The notes under the pieces were generated by a model. The model saw only the letters and a program-made list of their open reading frames with translations. It did no database searches and had not been told where the DNA came from. From NCBI GenBank assembly GCA_021811615.1, contig JAJZNW010000074.1, positions 1 to 46,659 of the forward strand: 46,659 nucleotides of DNA, given 5' to 3'. The position numbers and the translations under genes are program-made. Positions 36,366 through 44,047 of this stretch are shown piece after piece. The first letter of the stretch is position 1. The number at the start of each line of letters is the position of its first letter. This stretch comes from Bacteroidota bacterium. Its GTDB lineage: Bacteria > Bacteroidota > Ignavibacteria > Kryptoniales > JAKASW01.

Positions 36366-36734
36366 CACCGTCGAAACTCGTGTCGGGGAAGGAACGGTCC
36401 ACGCCGGGGAATCTGGGACGTATTGCATTTTCAGGTATCGATCGGCACACCAGAATCCGGAAATCGTCTTTTCGTCGGGAAACAGCTGTCGAATGTCGTG
36501 CGCCGATCGATTTCCCCATGACTTCCGGACGATCGGGTCTGGCTGTTTTCTCCTTTAAAATTGTCATATCGAATGTTAGATTTCTCCATGACGTGGAACC
36601 ATTTCTTACCTGAAATTGTCATCGAAATTAGAATAGAGTCTGGCGTCTCGTAGGTCTCTTTAATGCGGCACCAGGCGCCGCTTTCTGGTTGCGTAACAAA
36701 TACCACTTCTTTCTACAAGCGAAGGACCAATACG
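36366..36734. other. 369-bp intergenic region with a direct repeat
   Basis: No gene is seen. The sequence AAATTGTCAT occurs twice, at 36558-36567 and 36613-36622, 55 bp apart, each followed within a few bases by TCGAA and TTAGA. It may be a repeated regulator-binding site ahead of the BNR protein gene. Confidence 0.35.
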
Positions 36735-39700
36735 ATGAAGAAACATCCATCCCTTTTCCTCAAACCGTTTCTCCTGATGATGATTCCCGCAGCTATGCTG
36801 TTGCTGGCTTCCTGTGGATCCGCGGAAGCTAAGACGTCCGTGCTTCAGGCGACTTATTCGAGTTTGAGATGGCGTCTGGTCGGTCCGTTCAGGGCGGGCT
36901 GGGCCACCATGGCCGAAGGAGTTCCGAGTGAACCTAACACTTACTATTTCGGCGCAGCTGGCGGCGGTGTGTGGAAGACCATCGATGCCGGCAGAACCTG
37001 GCAGCCTTTGATGCAGCATCAAGGGGCATCGTCCGTCGGCGCCCTCGATATATCTGCGTCAAATCCGAAAATCATATATGTCGGCACGGGTCAGGTCGCG
37101 TTCCGTTACGACATGCTCGCCGGCGACGGCGTCTATAAGTCCACGAACGCAGGCAAGACCTGGACGAACGTCGGACTCAAGGCCACCGAGCACATCGGCC
37201 GGATCATCATAGATCCCAAGAATCCACAGCACGTCCTGGTCGCTGCGTTGGGCAATGTCTTCACTCCGAGCAGCGAGAGGGGCGTATACCTCACGACGGA
37301 CGGCGGTGCAAGCTGGCAGAAGACGTTATTCGTGAACGACAGCACCGGCGCAGTCGATCTTGCATCGGATCCCGACGATCCTTCGATCGTCTACGCAGCC
37401 CTATGGCAGATGCAAGCCCATCCATGGCTCGATTATTTCATGCCGCAGACCGGTGCAGGGTCGGGCATATTTAAGAGCACAGACGGAGGTGCGCATTGGA
37501 CCAGGCTGACCGGAGGAGGTTTGCCTTCCGGCCAGTACGGACGTATCGGCCTCGGCGCGGCCACCGGCAGCAACGGTCTTATTGTCTATGCTACCATCAT
37601 CACATCCAGCGGTGCGGACGGCCTGTACAAAACGACCGATGGTGGAACATCCTGGGACTATGTCAACAAATACTCGGGGCTTGCAAACTCATACTTCAGC
37701 CGCGTCACCGTCGACCCGACCAATCCAAATATCGTCTACGTAATGGACCGGTCGATCCACAAGTCTGTGGACGGCGGCAAGCGTTTCATGATATTCAAAG
37801 GCTCTCCCGGCGGCGACGATTATCATTTCCTTTGGATCAATCCGTTGAATACAGAATGCATGGTTGCCGGAGTTGACCAGGGATGCTGCGTAACGGTCGA
37901 CGGAGGAAAGACATGGTCAAGCTGGTACAACCAGCCGACAGGTCAGTTCTATCACATCGCGGTCGACGACCAGTTCCCGTTCAGAATCTACGGCGGACAG
38001 CAGGACAACGGCACTGTGGGTATTTCCAGCCGCGGACCGAACGGGGTTATCAGCATACGCGAATGGCATCCGGTGGGCGGCGACGAGCGCGATTACGACG
38101 TCCCGAAGCCGGGCGATCCCAACCTCGTATTCGGCAGCGGACTCGGCGGTCACTTCTCCAGGTTCAATAACAAGACGAGACAGGTGGCGGAAATTTCACC
38201 CTGGCCAATCAATACTTACGGCGCTCGTGAATCAACTGTAAAGTATCGCTATACATGGATCACGCCGCTTGCGTTTTCACCTGTCGGAGACCACGCGTTG
38301 TATGTTGCCAACCAGTATCTCTGGAGATCCACCGACAACGGAGACAGCTGGAAGAGAGTAAGTCCGGATTTGACAGGCGAGGTGAGCGGCTCGAAAGACC
38401 ACTTCGATCCGAGCAGGGAAGAGGCGAAGAAGGCAGGCTACGGAGTGATTTTTACGATCGCACCTTCGCCAAGGTCGGCCAGGATCCTCTGGGTCGGTAC
38501 GGATGACGGGCTCATCCAGCTTACCACCGACGGAGGCACGCATTGGAAGAATGTGACCCCGAAGAACGTCCCCTTGTGGGCCAGAATAGATGCGATTGAT
38601 CCTTCGTATTTTTCCGACGGTGCCGCATACGTAGCCGTGAATACCCAGCGGCTCGGATACATGAAACCGCTGATACTGAAAACGACGGACTTCGGCAAGA
38701 CATGGAAGACGATTACAAACGGTCTCCCCGAGAACGAATTCACAAACTGTGTGCGCTGCGACCCTGTCAAGAAGGGCCTCCTCTATGCGGCGACAAACCG
38801 AAGTGTCTTTGTCTCATTCGATGATGGAACGGAATGGCATCCTCTGGGACTCAATCTCCCGACTGTCTGCGTGAATGATTTAGTTGTTCACGACAACGAC
38901 CTGGTTGCCGGTACGCAGGGAAGGGCGATATGGATACTCGACGATGTTGAACCGCTCCGCGAGATCTCGGCTTCGCTTCCCGAAGAAGCGGTACATCTCT
39001 ACCATCCTTCTGTGGCTATACGCATTCGCGCCGATGAAAACAAGGATACGCCGTGGCCGCCCGAAACTGCTCTCGGACAAAATCCTCCGACCGGCGCCAT
39101 CTTCGATTACTGGCTGAAGAACGACGCGGCCGGACCGGTCACGATAACTATCAGGGATTCGAAGGGAAATACCGTGAGCAGTTTCTCGAGTGAAGAGAAA
39201 CATGCCGAGCTTCCTTCGCACCGCTACTTCCAGGCGGAATGGATCAAACCGGCGCAGAGTGTTTCGGCAAGCGCAGGCTCTCACAGGTTTGTGTGGAATC
39301 TCCGTTATCCGCATCCGCCCGCACTCAGATACCATTATTCGATAGCGGCAGTGTGGCCCTCGGGTGCAACCAACGACGTCGACGCGGGTACGCCGCTTGA
39401 CCCGCGCGGCCCACTCTGCCTTCCGGGGAAGTACACTGTGACACTTACGGTGAACGGGAAGTCTTACACGCAACCGTTCCTGGTGAAGGAAGATCCGAGA
39501 GTCCATGTGAGCACGCAGGCTCTTGCGAAACAGCTCGATGTCTGCAAACTCATTGACGGTGCCTTGAAGCAGGCTGTCGGAGTCCACGGCCAGATAGGCA
39601 ACCTTCTTAACGAAAGTAGGGCCAAACTTCCCTCAGCCATCGTCGATTCGCTGATGAATCTCCAAAGCAACGGCGATCCGAGTTTTGAGTCGGTTGCGGG

Positions 39701-39854
39701 CCATCTCGCGAGTCTCGTGACAGCGATCGAAGGCGTGGATGCCGCCCCGACGCAGGGCGAGATGGAAGTCTATGCCTATAGTCGCAATCAACTTGCTGAT
39801 CTTCTGGCAAGTTGGAAAAGGACACAAACGGCTGTCAAGAAGCTGGGAATGTAG
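36735..39854 (+). CDS. Large secreted BNR/VPS10-sortilin-like protein
   Basis: About 1039 residues. It has a signal peptide with a possible lipobox (LLLASCGS; Cys near 25). At least ten Asp-box units follow (for example TIDAGRTW, STNAGKTW, TTDGGASW, STDGGAHW, TTDGGTSW, TVDGGKTW, STDNGDSW, TTDGGTHW, TTDFGKTW), as in paired ten-bladed propellers of VPS10/sortilin-like proteins and xyloglucanases. A C-terminal beta-sandwich-like region (LCLPGKYTVTLTVNGKSY) and a helical tail complete it. This layout is common in Bacteroidota, Ignavibacteria and Acidobacteria; the substrate is unknown. ATG 36735 has GAAGGA upstream and starts the signal peptide. Confidence 0.85.
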   Translation: MKKHPSLFLKPFLLMMIPAAMLLLASCGSAEAKTSVLQATYSSLRWRLVGPFRAGWATMAEGVPSEPNTYYFGAAGGGVWKTIDAGRTWQPLMQHQGASSVGALDISASNPKIIYVGTGQVAFRYDMLAGDGVYKSTNAGKTWTNVGLKATEHIGRIIIDPKNPQHVLVAALGNVFTPSSERGVYLTTDGGASWQKTLFVNDSTGAVDLASDPDDPSIVYAALWQMQAHPWLDYFMPQTGAGSGIFKSTDGGAHWTRLTGGGLPSGQYGRIGLGAATGSNGLIVYATIITSSGADGLYKTTDGGTSWDYVNKYSGLANSYFSRVTVDPTNPNIVYVMDRSIHKSVDGGKRFMIFKGSPGGDDYHFLWINPLNTECMVAGVDQGCCVTVDGGKTWSSWYNQPTGQFYHIAVDDQFPFRIYGGQQDNGTVGISSRGPNGVISIREWHPVGGDERDYDVPKPGDPNLVFGSGLGGHFSRFNNKTRQVAEISPWPINTYGARESTVKYRYTWITPLAFSPVGDHALYVANQYLWRSTDNGDSWKRVSPDLTGEVSGSKDHFDPSREEAKKAGYGVIFTIAPSPRSARILWVGTDDGLIQLTTDGGTHWKNVTPKNVPLWARIDAIDPSYFSDGAAYVAVNTQRLGYMKPLILKTTDFGKTWKTITNGLPENEFTNCVRCDPVKKGLLYAATNRSVFVSFDDGTEWHPLGLNLPTVCVNDLVVHDNDLVAGTQGRAIWILDDVEPLREISASLPEEAVHLYHPSVAIRIRADENKDTPWPPETALGQNPPTGAIFDYWLKNDAAGPVTITIRDSKGNTVSSFSSEEKHAELPSHRYFQAEWIKPAQSVSASAGSHRFVWNLRYPHPPALRYHYSIAAVWPSGATNDVDAGTPLDPRGPLCLPGKYTVTLTVNGKSYTQPFLVKEDPRVHVSTQALAKQLDVCKLIDGALKQAVGVHGQIGNLLNESRAKLPSAIVDSLMNLQSNGDPSFESVAGHLASLVTAIEGVDAAPTQGEMEVYAYSRNQLADLLASWKRTQTAVKKLGM

Positions 39855-39900
39855 CTGTCCGCTTTTCCAAATAGCTCAAATAGCGCGCAAAATCACGGTA

Positions 39901-39926
39901 AGCCCGGCAGAAATGCCGGGTTTATC
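39901..39926 (+). terminator. Rho-independent terminator after the BNR/VPS10 gene
   Basis: AGCCCGGC and GCCGGGTT form an 8-bp stem (with one G-U pair) around the loop AGAAAT, followed by TATCTGTTTT. It stands 47 bp after the stop codon. Confidence 0.65.
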
Positions 39927-40455
39927 TGTTTTATGCTTACTGGAATTGCGCCTCCTTCAACTCTGAAAAGGTGGAAAAAGAGGTGGAGTTTTGCCACCAT
40001 TCCGCATCCCTCTTGGCAATACGCCGCAGTGCATCGAACTTCCTTATGCCGTTTCGCCGTTACAGAGGCTTTCTCCTGGCACGAACGTTGTAATTTCAGG
40101 GTCAAGGACCTTGAGTGGACATGCACAGCAACGAACCACATATCGCTTCGAGACTCGCTTTCGGGATCGACACAGCTCCGTTATCAGTTTTGTTCCGGTG
40201 GGGCGTAGAGCGATTTACGGGGGATCAACTTCATGAGGCACCGATCAACACCCCAATACTGTGTTTGCAGGACCCCTCAGGCCAACTATCAGGCGCTGAC
40301 AAAGATAAAAGACCGGATGTGCCAGCCATTGAGTACAACGATTATGCAGTGACACGGGACTTTATTCCCATTCTTAACCTGCGGCGTTTTAAGGCTAATC
40401 ATGCCGTTGCAGGTTTTCCTGCCACGGCCGATCACATGGAAAGGAACTTGATTTC

Positions 40456-40530
40456 ATGATAAAGACAATAGCGATAATACTCTTTGTAGCTTTCATATTC
40501 ATGCTTGGAATCAGTCTTACATTCGCATGA
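40456..40530 (+). CDS. Possible 24-residue single-helix membrane peptide
   Basis: ATG at 40456 opens MIKTIAIILFVAFIFMLGIS plus four residues, an almost entirely hydrophobic peptide with one N-terminal lysine, the shape of a small membrane protein. AAGGAA stands 9 bases upstream, good spacing for a ribosome-binding site. Its ATG overlaps the stop codon (ATGA) of the doubtful frame 40115-40459. A structured region and a terminator follow 120-200 bp downstream. With 24 codons, chance is a real alternative. Confidence 0.35.
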   Translation: MIKTIAIILFVAFIFMLGISLTFA

Positions 40531-40651
40531 CGAATGGTAAGATGAACGCGGCGTCAAGCTAAATAGACCGGCGCCGGGAATTAGAACCGGATTATTTGCC
40601 ATGAAGAGGATTTCTGCGCTCTCGGCCTGAAAAAAATGCTTAGTTTGCGGG

Positions 40652-40676
40652 CGAGCCGGGCGCGAAGTCCGGCTCG
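40652..40676 (+). other. Stable hairpin
   Basis: CGAGCCGG (40652-40659) and CCGGCTCG (40669-40676) make a perfect 8-bp stem with a 9-base loop, directly before the terminator at 40684. The two hairpins in tandem suggest a structured RNA end. Confidence 0.5.
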
Positions 40677-40683
40677 TTGGCTA

Positions 40684-40744
40684 GCCTCGCGGGTCAAAAA
40701 GGCAGAGGGGTAAATTTCGAGTACCCGCGAGGCGATTTTTTTTT
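40684..40744 (+). terminator. Rho-independent terminator with 11-bp stem
   Basis: GCCTCGCGGGT (40684-40694) pairs perfectly with ACCCGCGAGGC (40723-40733) across a 28-base loop, followed by GA and nine T. The polarity is plus-strand. No confident gene lies close upstream, so it may end a small RNA or the small peptide transcript. Confidence 0.65.
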
Positions 40745-40894
40745 CCCAACCCTTCCTAACCTGACATCTTTTCTTCAACCTCTTTTATTGCTCAAGGCGC
40801 GATCACTATATTAAAACCGCTTCGATGCTCGCCGTCGGAGCGGGACCGTTTTGCCCCGTCTGATTATTTACTAAACCAATGTGGTGCTTGTCCA

Positions 40895-42283
40895 ATGAAA
40901 AAGCTTTTCGGTGATGCGATAAAGAATCCGGTGAATCTCCTGACCGTCGTGGCGGTCGTTCTTTCAGGATTCACCGTGAGAACATTTGCGCAGACCTCAA
41001 TCAAAGAGCAATACGCGGAGAAGGTGAAACAGGAGTTCCTGTTCGCGTGGAACAATTATAAGAAGTACGCGTGGGGACACGACGAACTCAAACCGTTGAG
41101 CAAGTCATATTATGACTGGTACGGCAAAGGTGAGTCACTCCTCATGACTCCGGTCGATGCTTACGACACGATGGTGCTGATGGGATTGAAAAAGGAAGCA
41201 TATGAGGACGAACAGCTGATTGACGACAGCCTTTCTTTTGACAAAGACATTTCCATATCGAACTTTGAAATAACGATAAGGATGCTCGGTGGGTTACTCT
41301 CAGGTTACGAGCTCAACCATGATAAGCGCTTCCTCGAATTAGCGACCGATCTGGCGAACAGGCTCCTTCCGGCATATAATTCCGCCACAGGCATGCCTTA
41401 TCGTTTTGTAAATCTGAAGACGGGGAAAGTTAGCGGAGTCGTTTCTAACCCCGCAGAGATCGGTTCAGAGACCCTCGAACTCGGCACGCTCAGCAAACTT
41501 ACGGGCAACCCTATCTACTTCGAGAAGGCCAAGAGGGCGGTCGTCGCGCTCTTCGATCGCAGGTCAAAAATCGGTCTCGTCGGCTCGGCGATAAATGTGG
41601 AGACCGGGAAATGGGTGGATCCGGAGAGCCACATAAGCGGCGGCATCGATTCGTATCTCGAGTATCTCCTTAAGGCCTGGAAACTTTTCGGTGACAAGGA
41701 ATTCAAGCACATGTGGGACGTGAGCGTCGCGGCGGTCAACAAATATCTCGCGCAGAAGGTGAATGGAGAACTGTGGTATGGCCACGCGAATATGAATACA
41801 GGTGTCATCAACCAGACGCAGTTCGGCGCGCTCGACGCCTTTTTCCCGGCTGAGCTTGCCCTCGGCGGCGAATTGAAACGCGCGGAGGAACTCGAGAACT
41901 CCTGCTACAAGATGTGGCTTTATTACGGCATAGAGCCGGAACAAATTAATTATATGAATATGAAGATCGTAAGTCCCGGCTACGTCCTGCGCCCGGAGAA
42001 TATCGAGTCGAATTATTATCTCTACGAGTTTACGCACAATCCCGAATATGTCTGCAGGGCAGAGACATACTTCAATACCTTCGTATATAATTGCAGGGTG
42101 AAGCACGGGTTTGCGTCGCTGAAGAGCGTGATCACGAAAGAGAAGATTGACGATACGCCGAGTTACATGTTCGCCGAGACGCTGAAGTATCTTTACCTTA
42201 CGTTCGCGCCCGCGTCGACGCTGAATTTCCACGATGTTATTTTCAACACGGAAGCGCACCCTCTCCACAAGAACTTCAAATAG
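40895..42283 (+). CDS. Glycoside hydrolase family 47 alpha-1,2-mannosidase
   Basis: A 462-residue exported protein. A signal peptide (LLTVVAVVLSGFTVRTFAQ) is followed by an alpha/alpha barrel with the GH47 marks: AWNNYKKYAWGHDELKPLS near residue 51, PVDAYDTMVLMGL near 86, Glu125 in NFEITIRMLGG, Asp252 in GGIDSYLEYLLKAW, Glu368 in YVLRPENIES, and the calcium-binding Thr452 in FNTEAHP. These match the three catalytic acids and the calcium ligand known from eukaryotic class I alpha-mannosidases. The enzyme should trim alpha-1,2-linked mannose with inversion, in the periplasm or outside the cell. The family is mainly eukaryotic and rare in bacteria. A 13-bp-stem terminator follows. Confidence 0.9.
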   Translation: MKKLFGDAIKNPVNLLTVVAVVLSGFTVRTFAQTSIKEQYAEKVKQEFLFAWNNYKKYAWGHDELKPLSKSYYDWYGKGESLLMTPVDAYDTMVLMGLKKEAYEDEQLIDDSLSFDKDISISNFEITIRMLGGLLSGYELNHDKRFLELATDLANRLLPAYNSATGMPYRFVNLKTGKVSGVVSNPAEIGSETLELGTLSKLTGNPIYFEKAKRAVVALFDRRSKIGLVGSAINVETGKWVDPESHISGGIDSYLEYLLKAWKLFGDKEFKHMWDVSVAAVNKYLAQKVNGELWYGHANMNTGVINQTQFGALDAFFPAELALGGELKRAEELENSCYKMWLYYGIEPEQINYMNMKIVSPGYVLRPENIESNYYLYEFTHNPEYVCRAETYFNTFVYNCRVKHGFASLKSVITKEKIDDTPSYMFAETLKYLYLTFAPASTLNFHDVIFNTEAHPLHKNFK

Positions 42284-42322
42284 TTCCCCCATTTTCACGC
42301 CCGGAGGGCCCGGTGGGCGGAG

Positions 42323-42365
42323 ACGCCAGGATGCGAACGATTGAACATCGCGTCTTGGCGTTTTT
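42323..42365 (+). terminator. Rho-independent terminator after the GH47 gene
   Basis: ACGCCAGGATGCG (42323-42335) pairs over all 13 positions (two G-U) with CGCGTCTTGGCGT (42349-42361) around a 13-base loop, followed by T5 (42361-42365) and GTCTG. It separates the mannosidase from the LexA-like gene. Confidence 0.85.
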
Positions 42366-42401
42366 GTCTGAATGGCCCTTCAGGCCGTGAAATCCAATCA
42401 C

Positions 42402-42430
42402 TTGACTTTTTAAACGCGTGGGTATACATT
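42402..42430 (+). promoter_or_regulatory. Promoter of the LexA-like gene
   Basis: TTGACT (42402-42407), a 17-base spacer and TACATT (42425-42430). The -10 box lies inside the palindrome at 42421-42438, so a bound repressor would exclude RNA polymerase. Confidence 0.65.
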
Positions 42431-42438
42431 TGTATACC
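42421..42438. promoter_or_regulatory. Probable LexA operator GGTATAC-N4-GTATACC
   Basis: A perfect 7-bp inverted repeat with the 4-base centre ATTT, covering the -10 box 41 bp before the LexA-like start codon. It differs from the E. coli (CTGT-N8-ACAG), Gram-positive (GAAC-N4-GTTC) and alphaproteobacterial (GTTC-N7-GTTC) SOS boxes. Confidence 0.75.
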
Positions 42439-42478
42439 ATCCGCAAAAACATGCGGAGCGGGAAAGTGGAGTGGAAAA

Positions 42479-43108
42479 ATGAAAGAAATAACGGAACGCC
42501 AGAAAGAAGCCCTCGATTTTATAGAGGAATTCACGCGTGAAAACGGCTACGCACCGAGTTTCCGCGAGATCGGTGCGGCGGTCGGTGTGACGATAGGTGC
42601 CGTCCAGAAACTCCTCAGGATACTCGAAAAGAAGAGCATGATAAGAAGGGAGGCAGGACGGTCGCGCGTCCTGCGCGTGACGCGTAAAGAAAGCCGCATA
42701 CCGATCTACGCCGCGGCGAGAGGCGGCACGCCGAGGATCGTCGACGAGGATCCGAAAGAATATTTCGACGCGCGGGGCACGCTCGGACTGAGAACTGGCG
42801 ACAGGGGAATCTACGTCGTCGGCGACAGCATGGTAAACGCCGGGATAGCCGACGGCTCGGTGGTGTTTTTCAGAAAAGTTCAGGACGTGAAAGACAACGA
42901 CATCGTCGTCGCGCGCGTCGAGGACGGCGTAACAGTGAAAAGATACGGCCGCCAGGGAAAGAAGATCGTCCTGAAGCCGGACAACCCGCTTCATGAACCG
43001 ATCGTTGTCGACCCGGCCGTCGACAGCTTCGAAGTGATTGGAAAAGTCGTGAGCGTGATTAAGAATTACGGCAAAGAATCCACGCAGAAAGAAAAGAAAC
43101 AGAAATGA
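42479..43108 (+). CDS. lexA: LexA-like SOS repressor
   Basis: A 209-residue LexA/S24 protein. The N-terminal winged helix (TERQKEALDFIEEFTRENGY, then PSFREIGAAVGVTIGAVQKL) precedes the self-cleaving domain with Ser117 in VGDSM and Lys154 in VTVKRY, the serine-lysine dyad. Aligned without gaps to E. coli LexA, the cleavage region RVAAGEP becomes AARGGTP, so the scissile Ala-Gly is Gly82-Gly83 here. The recognition helix differs from canonical LexA, in line with the unusual operator upstream. ATG 42479 follows GGAGTGG. It is the first gene of a cluster ending in a family-B DNA polymerase. It may be a dedicated paralogue rather than the main LexA. Confidence 0.88.
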   Translation: MKEITERQKEALDFIEEFTRENGYAPSFREIGAAVGVTIGAVQKLLRILEKKSMIRREAGRSRVLRVTRKESRIPIYAAARGGTPRIVDEDPKEYFDARGTLGLRTGDRGIYVVGDSMVNAGIADGSVVFFRKVQDVKDNDIVVARVEDGVTVKRYGRQGKKIVLKPDNPLHEPIVVDPAVDSFEVIGKVVSVIKNYGKESTQKEKKQK

Positions 43109-43154
43109 TAGAAGAAGTCCTAGGGAAAGAATATTTCAGCGAGAAAAGGACTCC

Positions 43155-43203
43155 GTGTCACTCTGTGAAATGTTTTGCCTTATGGAGAGAATGTTGCACA
43201 GAG
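43155..43203. repeat. CTCTGTG/CACAGAG repeat, copy 1
   Basis: GTGTCACTCTGTGAAAT (43155-43171) is identical to 44364-44380. Thirty-six bases after CTCTGTG (43161-43167) comes its complement CACAGAG (43197-43203), in the context AGAATGTTGCACAGAGG, so the unit can form a hairpin. Further CACAGA/CTCTGTG stretches continue to about 43262. It lies in the 303-bp gap between the lexA-like and RecA-like genes. Confidence 0.7.
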
Positions 43204-43341
43204 GTCCACCGGGAAAAGAAAGAGAAACACAGAAGAGAAATTCTCTGTGGAACTCTGTGCTTTCTCCCGATCATTAAATATCCCACAAGGATAATGCGGT
43301 CCCGCGGACCGGGATCCCGACATGCAAATAATATTGACGGG

Positions 43342-43362
43342 AGATGCCGCATTGCGGCATCT
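43342..43362. repeat. Perfect hairpin before the RecA-like gene
   Basis: AGATGCCGC (43342-43350), loop ATT, GCGGCATCT (43354-43362). The 9-bp stem is perfect and has no T tract. It lies 50 bp before the chosen start of the RecA-like gene and could be an operator or an RNA element. Confidence 0.55.
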
Positions 43363-43411
43363 GTGTCGCTCTGGGAAATGCTTTAAATCATCGGGTGTGG
43401 CGAAACAGAGC

Positions 43412-44044
43412 ATGATGTCGAATAAAGATCGAAATATAGATAACCGAATCCTGACTAGGGAGCTGTCGCACGACATAGGTGCCGTAGTGCCGGGAAAGAC
43501 TGTGCTTCTCTGCGGCTCTTCGCTGGTTTACTACACGTCTCTCATCGTCATGAAGGAGACGCTGCGCCGGCTTCCGGGCATTGCCGTCGTCGACGGTGCG
43601 AACAGGTTCGACGCCTATCGCCTCGCGCGGATGGCGCAGATAGACGGGAGAGACCCGCTCGATATATTGAACAGGGTATACCTGTCGAGGGTGTTCACGG
43701 CATTCCAGATGGACGGGCTTTTGACGCGCGGCGTCGAGCCGTTCCTGACCGAGGCGAAGACAAAAGTGTTGATCGTGCTCGGGCTTCTCCACACTTTCTA
43801 CGACGAGCAGATATCCGTCAGGGAAGCCGAGAAGAGCCTCGCCGGAATAAGTGCGAAGTTCAGCAGCATGAAGAAGAACGGGATCTCGATCCTGCTGGCG
43901 TCTGAAAACCTGATGCCGGCACAGAAGCAGCGGCAGGGCTTTCATAAGCGAATGCAGGCGATGGCGGACGACGTGTACGAAGTGAGCAGCGGCCCTTACG
44001 AAGGGATTGTATGGAACAGGCAAAAGAGAATGCTTGCGAGGTGA
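43412..44044 (+). CDS. RecA/RadA-fold protein with inactivated ATPase site
   Basis: A 210-residue protein that follows the RecA/Rad51 core: a first strand and P-loop position (TVLLCGSSLVYYTSLIV, residues 30-46), VVDGANRFDAYRLARMA near 59-75, RVYLSRVFTAFQMDGLL near 88-104, and later strands KTKVLIVLGLLHTFYDE and GISILLASE. Where RecA has GPESSGKT, this protein has GSSLVYYT, and the Walker B acidic residue is missing (VLIVLG). It should therefore not hydrolyse ATP. A role as a scaffold or loader for the polymerase encoded downstream, like RecA-related ImuA, is inference. The start is uncertain: ATG 43412 or 43415, with earlier in-frame ATG 43322 and GTG 43397; none has a good ribosome-binding site. 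Confidence 0.7.
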   Translation: MMSNKDRNIDNRILTRELSHDIGAVVPGKTVLLCGSSLVYYTSLIVMKETLRRLPGIAVVDGANRFDAYRLARMAQIDGRDPLDILNRVYLSRVFTAFQMDGLLTRGVEPFLTEAKTKVLIVLGLLHTFYDEQISVREAEKSLAGISAKFSSMKKNGISILLASENLMPAQKQRQGFHKRMQAMADDVYEVSSGPYEGIVWNRQKRMLAR

Positions 44045-44047
44045 GTT

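Larger units (their letters stand above)
39927..40894. other. 970-bp region without a convincing long gene
   Basis: The stretch between the terminator at 39901 and the GH47 gene contains an open frame of 114 codons (40115-40459) with unconvincing base composition and no recognised motif, a possible 24-residue membrane peptide gene overlapping its end, and two strong hairpins near 40650-40745, listed separately. I see no protein family in it. Confidence 0.5.

Noticed and set aside
40115..40459. 114-codon plus-strand frame in the gap before the GH47 gene
   Set aside because: No motif, no convincing ribosome-binding site, and composition unlike neighbouring genes. It was not called, although its stop overlaps the mini-peptide start.
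43155..43262. CRISPR-like array from the CTCTGTG repeats
   Set aside because: The repeat units are short, irregularly spaced and occur in both orientations, with no uniform spacers and no cas genes.
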